Part shown: positions 51,135 through 57,346 of the stretch, piece after piece
How the letters are laid out: every line of letters starts with the position of its first letter
Position numbering within the stretch: the stretch's first letter is position 1
Assembly (NCBI GenBank): GCA_951812825.1
Contig: OX638324.1
Span: 1,363,141 to 1,427,140, forward strand
Length of the DNA stretch: 64,000 bases
Reading direction: 5' to 3'
Origin: an uncultured Dehalococcoidia bacterium
GTDB taxonomy: Bacteria > Chloroflexota > Dehalococcoidia > Lucifugimonadales > GCA-2712585
Position numbers and translations under genes: made by a program
The notes under the pieces: model-generated
The model's database searches: none
What the model saw: only the letters and a program-made list of their open reading frames with translations
Told to the model about the DNA's origin: nothing

Positions 51135-51410
51135 CTAGGCGGCGGCTACCCCTAGGGAGTCCACCTTCGCCTGAATTACGTCGCGAAGCTCCTTCACTCT
51201 GGTGAGGTCAGGGTACTTGCCGTCTTCTTCCGACCTGTCGAAGATCTTTTCGCCGTCCAGATAGACCTCCAGGCGGCCGTTGGCCCCGGGGGTCAGTGAG
51301 ATGCCGGCGTCGGCTCCGAAGTATCGGTAGAACTCATTCGCCATCCACGTGGCGGTCGCGTGGTACTGTCAAGGTACGCAATAGACAATGTCAATATTAA
51401 CTTTCCACAT
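51135..51410 (-). CDS. SelW-like (Rdx family) selenoprotein with in-frame UGA
   Basis: The ORF below 51344 is only a fragment; reading through a TGA at 51369-51371 joins it to an upstream start at 51410, giving 91 codons: MWKVNIDIVYCVPU then QYHATATWMANEFYRYFG. The CVPU motif is the CxxU redox site of Rdx/SelW proteins (Cys11, Sec14), followed by LEVYLDGEKIFDR, a standard Rdx segment. GAGGGG precedes ATG 51410. A candidate bSECIS hairpin lies 19-25 nt after the UGA. SelW-like proteins are small thiol-redox factors. Sec insertion genes are not in this window. Confidence 0.8.
51339..51371 (-). promoter_or_regulatory. UGA codon with candidate bacterial SECIS hairpin
   Basis: After UGA (51371-51369), stem CGCCA/TGGCG (51354-51350 with 51343-51339) encloses the six-base loop CGTGGA, which starts 20 nt from the UGA and has the expected G residues. 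Fold not computed. Confidence 0.55.
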
Positions 51411-51591
51411 AGCAAGTCCCCTCTAAGCTAGGTTTCCGGGCTTTGCCAGCACCGGTTCCCTACAGTTTAGCGTGTCATCCGTCTGTGTCAAGGGAGTGAG
51501 GACGCCAAATTTAACAAACTCCGCTTGACACTCCCGTGCCTTGGGGGTAGCATCGGCCACGCCCCCAACCAACCAGCATTGAGCAGGGAAA

Positions 51592-52134
51592 ATGACAACG
51601 ACAGGCGCGCAAAGGACCAACTGGCCGGAACGGCTGCGGGAGATCAGCCAATACGTAAACCTGACCGAGGAAGACCGCAAGCTGATACGGTCCACCGGCC
51701 CCATAGTACGCCGTTATGCCGACCAGTTGACCACCGAAGTCTACGACCTCATCTTCGAATTTCCCAACGCAGGCCGGTTCTTCTCCTACGACGACGGTAC
51801 CCCCGACCCAAAGCGCGTGAAGGACAACAAGGACTCCATGATGCAGTGGCTGAATTATCTGGCCCAGGCCCCCTCCAACGACGCCTTTGCCCGCTACATG
51901 ATAGCGATAAGCGCCATGCATCGGGACATCCCCATACACCGCCCCGGTCTGCCCCCGGTGCCCTCCCAGTTCGTCATCGGCACCATCTCCTGGTACCAGA
52001 CCCGGCTGATTCAGATCTTTGAGGATGAGCTGGGCGACTTGCGGAAGGCGGCAGAAGCAAGCACAGCCTGGAACAAGATGCTCATGGTCTCCCTGGACAT
52101 CCTCCTCGGCGCCTACCTCCTCGACTCCCGATAG
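51592..52134 (+). CDS. Protoglobin-family globin
   Basis: 180 residues. Helical sequence ISQYVNLTEEDRKLIRSTGPIVRRYADQLTTEVYD, the YLAQ...DAFARYM region and the heme-contact AMHRDIPIHRPGLPP, with His110 the likely proximal ligand. The family is single-domain; no kinase or cyclase domain is attached. Protoglobins bind O2, CO or NO and are usually suggested to sense or detoxify gases. It stands alone, 180 bases after the SelW-like gene in divergent orientation. Confidence 0.85.
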   Translation: MTTTGAQRTNWPERLREISQYVNLTEEDRKLIRSTGPIVRRYADQLTTEVYDLIFEFPNAGRFFSYDDGTPDPKRVKDNKDSMMQWLNYLAQAPSNDAFARYMIAISAMHRDIPIHRPGLPPVPSQFVIGTISWYQTRLIQIFEDELGDLRKAAEASTAWNKMLMVSLDILLGAYLLDSR

Positions 52135-52208
52135 CCCCAAGCCACGAGCGGCGTGTGTGGTCGTCAATGGCGCGCTATAAAAAGAAACTCCAGTAACATT
52201 TGGCATTG

Positions 52209-52243
52209 CCTAATGATACTTTTCCGTGAAAAGTATCATTAGG
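52209..52243. promoter_or_regulatory. 16-bp perfect inverted repeat upstream of fic
   Basis: CCTAATGATACTTTTC CGT GAAAAGTATCATTAGG. The GATAC/GTATC half-site recurs in the repeats that follow. Operator-like; no T-run follows, so not a terminator. Confidence 0.6.
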
Positions 52244-52254
52244 ATGGCCGAAGA

Positions 52255-52432
52255 GATACTGAAGTATCCTTCCACTGAGCGAGCACTCTGTAAAGGATAT
52301 TCTCAGCCAGAAAAGTTTCCTAATTCCGCCTAAGGGATACTGGAGTTTCCTTAAACTGAGCGAATATCCTGTAAAAGATACTATTGGGACGAAAAGTTTC
52401 CTAATTCCGCCTAAGGGATACTGGAGTTTCCT
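52255..52432 (+). repeat. 81-bp tandem repeat array before the Fic gene
   Basis: Repeat units start at 52255, 52336 and 52417 (81-bp period). The last unit ends in the gene's own ribosome site and TTG start. Each unit begins GATACTGNAGTNTCCTT, an imperfect palindrome, and units 1-2 share the 3' segment GAAAAGTTTCCTAATTCCGC. Confidence 0.8.
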
Positions 52433-53578
52433 TTGCTGAAAAGACTTGGCCCTAACCCATACGGGACCTTGGTTCCAACCATAGAGAATCAGATGGCATT
52501 CGCGCCTGCTCCCCTTCCTCGAGAGTTGAACCTGAACCCTCATCTCGTGTGGATGCTCGACAATGCGTCCAGGGCCGTAGCTTCGCTGTCAGCCATAGGC
52601 GAAAACATGCAGAATCCCCACCTGCTAATTTCACCAATGTTGCGGAGAGAGGCCCTCTTGTCTTCCCGGATAGAAGGGACCATTGCGTCGTTGTCCGACG
52701 TGCTATCCCACGAGGCGATTCGCAAGAGGCGTCCCAACGACGACGTTGAGGAAGTCATCAACTACGTGGATGCTCTCGACCTGGGCATTTCGCTGCTGGA
52801 AGAGATGCCCATTTCATACAGGCTGGTAAACGAGGTCCATAGAGTCCTCCTGTCCGGAGTGCGCGGGCAGGAAAAGCGGCCTGGGGAATTTCGTACGCTT
52901 CAGGTTTGGATTGGCGCTCCGGGGTCTTCAATCAGAAACGCGCGGTTCGTCCCGCCGCCGCCGGACATGCTGCGAGACCAGTTTCAGGACTGGGAAGAGT
53001 TCGCCAACGCGGATTTGGAGATGCCGCCCCTGGTGAAGTGCGCGCTGATGCACTATCAGTTTGAGGCAATTCATCCGTATCGTGACGGTAACGGAAGAAT
53101 CGGGCGCTTGCTCATCACTCTTTTTCTAAAGGAGAGCGGCATTCTTTCCAACCCACTGCTGTATCTGAGCGCCTATTTCGAACGGGAGAGGCAACGATAT
53201 TATGACGAGCTATTGAGCGTCAGCGCTACGGGCGACTGGGAACAATGGCTTGAGTATTTTCTGAACGGCGTGTGGAAGGAGTCGCTGGACGTGGTGGCGC
53301 GGATTAGGCGACTGAGAGATCTGCAAGAAAGGCATCGAGCTGAACTGCTGAAGAGAAGAGCGCCGGCCAGTGAGTCTCGATTGGTTGATGAACTGTTCGC
53401 CAATCCCTTTATGACTGCGCCGAGGGCCAGCGAGATACTGGGGATGACTCCGGCGGGGGCTCGCAGGGCTTTGGGCAGGCTGGCTTCGGCGGGCATTGTA
53501 CGTGTAATCTCCGACCACCGCCCCCAACTATACCTGGCTGAGGAGATACTGGAGATTCTGGACGCGCCGGAAGCTTAG
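52433..53578 (+). CDS. Fic family protein (class II, with winged-helix C-terminus)
   Basis: 381 residues from TTG 52433, with GGAG six bases upstream. The N-terminal inhibitory motif is SSRIEG (Glu81), as in self-inhibited class II Fic proteins. The Fic active site is HPYRDGNGRIGR (His214). The C-terminal ~70 residues form a helix-turn-helix (FMTAPRASEILGMTPAGARRALGRLASAGIV). Fic enzymes AMPylate target proteins; the HTH suggests self-regulation through the upstream repeats. Targets are unknown. Confidence 0.92.
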   Translation: MLKRLGPNPYGTLVPTIENQMAFAPAPLPRELNLNPHLVWMLDNASRAVASLSAIGENMQNPHLLISPMLRREALLSSRIEGTIASLSDVLSHEAIRKRRPNDDVEEVINYVDALDLGISLLEEMPISYRLVNEVHRVLLSGVRGQEKRPGEFRTLQVWIGAPGSSIRNARFVPPPPDMLRDQFQDWEEFANADLEMPPLVKCALMHYQFEAIHPYRDGNGRIGRLLITLFLKESGILSNPLLYLSAYFERERQRYYDELLSVSATGDWEQWLEYFLNGVWKESLDVVARIRRLRDLQERHRAELLKRRAPASESRLVDELFANPFMTAPRASEILGMTPAGARRALGRLASAGIVRVISDHRPQLYLAEEILEILDAPEA

Positions 53579-53595
53579 ACTCGCAAAGAGGGGGT

Positions 53596-53670
53596 TGGAG
53601 CGGGCGATGGGATTCGAACCCACGACCTTTTGCTTGGGAAGCAAACACTCTGCCACTGAGTTACGCCCGC
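53596..53670 (-). tRNA. tRNA-Gly (anticodon CCC)
   Basis: Acceptor GCGGGCG/CGCCCGC, anticodon arm TTTGC-TTCCCAA-GCAAA with CCC, T-arm GGTTCGAATCC. Discriminator T and encoded CCA. Confidence 0.94.
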
Positions 53671-53814
53671 GTCCAAAAAGCGAGGCAGAGCCTGAGTTCC
53701 GATGGTAATACGCCCCTTCAAACAATGTCAATGAATCCCTTATCGGCGTCGCTCGTCTTGACACCTGACTCCCCCTCCCCTTTAATCTACCCAACCCCTC
53801 TTGAAAGGCCGCCG

Positions 53815-54030
53815 ATGCCGCAACCAACGCCTCCCTTCCCGTCTCTGCCAACCTCCAGGCAGGTGCTCCTGAATCAACTAAAGCAGAACGCTATTGGCCT
53901 CTGGGGTGAAGAACGAGCCGCTGCCCTCCAAGAAATCCTGGAGCAGCACGCCGAGCGGCTTGTGGACCTCTCCTCAGCCATGCCTCCCAGCGGGGAAACG
54001 CCCACTATGGGCTGGCAAAATCACCCCTAG
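53815..54030 (+). CDS. Small helical protein upstream of an amidase (GatC/AtzG-like?)
   Basis: 71 residues: a Pro-rich start, then helical RQVLLNQLKQNAIGLWGEERAAALQEILEQHAERLVDLSS and a short tail. GAAAGG lies before ATG 53815. It is immediately upstream of an amidase-signature gene, a position often held by GatC- or AtzG-like (DUF4089) adaptors that stabilise the amidase. Sequence similarity is only suggestive, so this is inference. Confidence 0.45.
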   Translation: MPQPTPPFPSLPTSRQVLLNQLKQNAIGLWGEERAAALQEILEQHAERLVDLSSAMPPSGETPTMGWQNHP

Positions 54031-54105
54031 ATTCTTCTTACCCCCTGTGGCGTTCGGCACGTCCAATCCGACAACCCAAAATAGACTACTCCTGGAGGAT
54101 AAACC

Positions 54106-55464
54106 TTGACCGAACCTCACAAGCTAACCATCGCCCAGGCCTCCGCCGAATTAGCTTCCGGCCGCCTCACGTCCCAAGCGCTGGTCGAAGTCCTCCTGAG
54201 GCGCATAGATACCCTCGACCCGCGCCTCAAATCCTGGGTAACCGTTGACGCCGAAGGTGCTCTGGAGACGGCCTTAGCCCTCGACCGGGAGATGGATGAA
54301 TCTGGCCCTCGTTCCCCTCTTCACGGCATCCCCTTGGGCATGAAGGACATCTACTACACCGCCGGTCTGAAGACCACCGCCTGCTCAAAAATCCTCGCCG
54401 ACTTCGTCCCCGACTACGACGCTGCGTCCGTGGCTCGTCTGCGAGAAGCCGGGGCCATAATCCTCGGCAAAACCGTCACAACGGAGTTTGCCTCCGGCGA
54501 TCCGCCTCCCACCCTCAATCCGTGGCGGCCTGCCCACACTCCCGGCGGCTCCAGCAGCGGCTCAGCCGTGGCCGTCGCCGCTCGCCTGTGCCCCGGCGCC
54601 ATGGGCTCCCAAACCGGCGGGTCCATCCTCCGCCCCGCCGCCTACAACGGCATCGTAGGCTTCAAGCCCACCTTCGGACGCATCAGCGTCTTTGGCGTTC
54701 TGCCCCTCGCCTGGTCTTTGGACACCATCGGCCCCATGGTCAACTCCGTGGAAGACGCCGCCATCATGCTCCAACATCTCGCGGGCTACGACCCTCGTGA
54801 CTCCGGTTGCGCCGATGTTCCCATCGCCGACTACATCTCTGGGCTGAATCAGTTGGAACGCCCGCCTCGCATCGGCCTCATTGGCGGCTTCTTCAAGGAG
54901 CGCGCCGAACCCGAAGTCTGGGACCACACGGAAGGCGTGGCTCAGAAACTGTCCGCCTCCGGAGCCGTGGTGGAGATGGTGATGCCTCCCCCCAGCTTTG
55001 CCACCGCCCACACTGTCCAGTGGGTAGTCAATAACGCGGAAACAGCTGCCTACCACGAGGAGAACTTCCGCACCCGCGCCGCCGACTATAGCGAGATTCT
55101 CCGGCAGCGTATCGAGGTTGGCATCCTTACCCCCGCTGTTAGCTACATCCAGGCCCAGCGGCTGCGACGAGTCTTCCGTCGGGAGATGGAGGAACTTGCT
55201 CGCGGCTGGGACCTCCTTCTTACCCCTACAACTCCCACACCGGCGCCGCGCGATCTCAGCACCACGGGCGATCCCGTCTTCCAGAGCCCCTGGACCTCCT
55301 GCGGTCTGCCCACCATCACCATCCCCTCCGGAATCAGCCCCTCCACCGGCCTGCCCTTGGGGACGCAACTGGCCGCCCCTCCCTTTGAAGAGGCGCGCCT
55401 GCTGGCCGGCGCCAAATGGTGCGAAGGAGTCCTGGACTTGCGCCTGTTCCCGCCCGTGGACTGA
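54106..55464 (+). CDS. Amidase (amidase signature family)
   Basis: 452 residues from TTG 54106 (CTGGAGGA upstream). The Ser-cisSer-Lys triad is visible: Lys80 in GMKDIYYTAG, the Ser cluster GGSSSGSA and nucleophile Ser173 in TGGSILRPA. The family hydrolyses amides; it includes aryl-acylamidases, urea amidolyases and GatA. Its Asn/Gln transamidase identity is unlikely, since no GatB is adjacent and GlnRS is present. A small protein precedes it. Confidence 0.9.
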   Translation: MTEPHKLTIAQASAELASGRLTSQALVEVLLRRIDTLDPRLKSWVTVDAEGALETALALDREMDESGPRSPLHGIPLGMKDIYYTAGLKTTACSKILADFVPDYDAASVARLREAGAIILGKTVTTEFASGDPPPTLNPWRPAHTPGGSSSGSAVAVAARLCPGAMGSQTGGSILRPAAYNGIVGFKPTFGRISVFGVLPLAWSLDTIGPMVNSVEDAAIMLQHLAGYDPRDSGCADVPIADYISGLNQLERPPRIGLIGGFFKERAEPEVWDHTEGVAQKLSASGAVVEMVMPPPSFATAHTVQWVVNNAETAAYHEENFRTRAADYSEILRQRIEVGILTPAVSYIQAQRLRRVFRREMEELARGWDLLLTPTTPTPAPRDLSTTGDPVFQSPWTSCGLPTITIPSGISPSTGLPLGTQLAAPPFEEARLLAGAKWCEGVLDLRLFPPVD

Positions 55465-55468
55465 AGGC

Positions 55469-56323
55469 CTAAGCCAGAAACTCCAGCAACGCCCGGTTGA
55501 ACACCTGGCTGACCTCCAGGTGAGGCCAGTGTCCGCACTGCTCGAACACTCGCAGCTGTCCCTCAGGTATAAGCTGCGCTGCCCGACGGCCGTGGGCCAA
55601 TGGAAAAATGCGATCGTCCCTGCCCCAGAACACAATCGTTGGCACCTGTAACTCCCCCAGCCTGGAGGTCAGGTTAATCGAAGATCTAACGCCTAACACC
55701 GAGACCCCCACCCGTAGCATCTTCAGCATGGCGGCGCTGTTGCCCGGACGGCTCCTCTCCTCATGTATCAAGCTCACCAGCCTTTCAGTCACGTGAGCCT
55801 TATTGTGGAACACCTTCCGAAGCACCCATTGTGTGGCGTTAGGCCGGTTGCTTATCAGCAACTCTCCCAACATGGGCATCGACATGAAACGAAGGAATCC
55901 CGCAATCTCCCGTCCCAGCCCCGCCGCGTCTTCAAGCACGAGCCGCCGCACCCGTTGGGGACGCTCCAGCGCCAGAGCCAACGCCACAAGACCCCCCATG
56001 GAGTTCCCCACAAGAGAAGTGCGTTGGAGGCCCACGGCATCCATGAATGCCTCTAGGAAGTGAATGGAGTTCTCCAGCGAGTATTCCCACGGAGGTTCCT
56101 CCGATGCCCCGTGGCCGGGCAGGTCCGGGACGTACACGGTGTGTCCCTTCGCCAGCGGTTCCACGTTGGCATACCAGATGACCGCCGCTTCCCCCAGCCC
56201 GTGTAGCAGAATTAGGGGTGGCCCCGACCCGGCTTGGTAATAGCGCACCCGTGTGTCTGCCGCAGTGACCCATTTCTCTACACCGGGCATCTTCAGTGGC
56301 GACCCGTATTTCCTGGCGTCCAT
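55469..56323 (-). CDS. Alpha/beta hydrolase
   Basis: About 284 residues. LILLHGLGEAAVIWYANVEPLA, the nucleophile elbow GNSMGG, acid FWGRDDRIFPLAHG and His CGHWPHLE. The start MDARKYGS (ATG 56323) is preferred to the ORF limit at 56419, whose extra leader lacks conservation. It may act as an esterase or C-C hydrolase. It is convergent with the amidase gene at the 3' end (5-base gap). Confidence 0.86.
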   Translation of the reverse strand: MDARKYGSPLKMPGVEKWVTAADTRVRYYQAGSGPPLILLHGLGEAAVIWYANVEPLAKGHTVYVPDLPGHGASEEPPWEYSLENSIHFLEAFMDAVGLQRTSLVGNSMGGLVALALALERPQRVRRLVLEDAAGLGREIAGFLRFMSMPMLGELLISNRPNATQWVLRKVFHNKAHVTERLVSLIHEERSRPGNSAAMLKMLRVGVSVLGVRSSINLTSRLGELQVPTIVFWGRDDRIFPLAHGRRAAQLIPEGQLRVFEQCGHWPHLEVSQVFNRALLEFLA

Positions 56324-56450
56324 AATCAATAGAGTGTACCCCCAGTTACCCTTACCCACAACAGTTCTCCATCTCTCATACGACGTCGTTAGTGAGGGCA
56401 GATTCCGGTTGACGCCCAATCCGTCGGAAGCCTAAGCTGGCACAAGCCCT

Positions 56451-57230
56451 ATGGAAGCTAACCCCAAAACCCTATGGATATCCCAAAGAAGGCTGGAGAC
56501 CCTGCTCTCAGTGCTGGATCAGGCCCCGCCCCTGGACGCCACAACCCTTCTCCTACCCCCTGGCGAATCCCTTGACGCCCTTTCCCCCACAAGTGAACGA
56601 AAGGCTCAGTGGCTGAAGGAGATGCGCGAAGCCGTCCCAGACCGCCTATGGCAGTCCGAAACGGGCGCCCTCCTCTTCTGGAGCGATCACCTCAAGCTTG
56701 CCGTTGAACCGCCATTCCCGCTGGAATCCACAGCCTTACGAAACGGCATCAGCATCAGCTCCCTCCGAACCCTGCTGCACCGAGAACCCGTCATAGCCGT
56801 TGCGCTCCTCCGGCTGGGTAGCTACTCCGTTGGCGTCTTTCGAGGACGCCGTCTCCTCGACGCCAAGACTGGCACCCGCTACGTGAAGGGACGCCACAGC
56901 GCGGGCGGAACGTCTCAGCGTCGCTTTGCCCGCGTAAGGGAGAAGCAGATCCATTATCTATACGTGAAGGTTTGCCAGGTAGCTCGGCAAAAGCTGGAAC
57001 CCTACGAAAAGCAGTTGGAGCACGTATTCCTCGGTGGCGAACGGCACACCCTCTCGAGCTTCATTAAGGAATGCCCCTTCCTTCAACGCTTGGAGCCTCT
57101 GATATCGAGCCGCATCCTGCCCGTGCGCGAACCCCGCAGGCGTGAACTGGAGCGAATGCCCAATGAAATCTGGAAGAGCCGCGTAACTGTTTTCCGGCTC
57201 CCGGAAGGCTTCCCCTTTGAAGGACTTTAA
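56451..57230 (+). CDS. VLRF1-type peptidyl-tRNA hydrolase/release factor
   Basis: 259 residues. The VLRF1 (Vms1/ANKZF1-like) domain spans roughly residues 105-225: LLRLGSYSVGVFRGRRLLD, then KGRHSAGGTSQRRFARVREKQ with the catalytic-type Gln156 in GTSQ (compare GTAQ in human ANKZF1), and HYLYVKVCQVARQKLE. VLRF1 proteins cleave peptidyl-tRNA on split large subunits. The next gene is mutS2, whose product splits stalled ribosomes in Bacillus. The N-terminal 100 residues have no known domain. Confidence 0.78.
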   Translation: MEANPKTLWISQRRLETLLSVLDQAPPLDATTLLLPPGESLDALSPTSERKAQWLKEMREAVPDRLWQSETGALLFWSDHLKLAVEPPFPLESTALRNGISISSLRTLLHREPVIAVALLRLGSYSVGVFRGRRLLDAKTGTRYVKGRHSAGGTSQRRFARVREKQIHYLYVKVCQVARQKLEPYEKQLEHVFLGGERHTLSSFIKECPFLQRLEPLISSRILPVREPRRRELERMPNEIWKSRVTVFRLPEGFPFEGL

Positions 57231-57262
57231 TTCTCGCCCCCATTTGGCTGCGTTGCGCAGCG

Positions 57263-57284
57263 AAAAGTGACATCATGCCCATTG
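57263..57284 (+). repeat. 22-bp interspersed motif, copy 3
   Basis: AAAAGTGACATCATGCCCAT then TG, in the short gap between the VLRF1 gene and mutS2. Confidence 0.55.
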
Positions 57285-57346
57285 ATGCGCCTGCGCTGTG
57301 ACTGATAACATCTTCCCGTCATCTCTATTGAATCGGAACTTTACCC

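Noticed and set aside
46931-57316. CTGATAACATCTT shared between the FitA promoter region and the mutS2 upstream region
   Set aside because: Only 13 bases match, a number expected by chance in 64 kb; no functional context shared.
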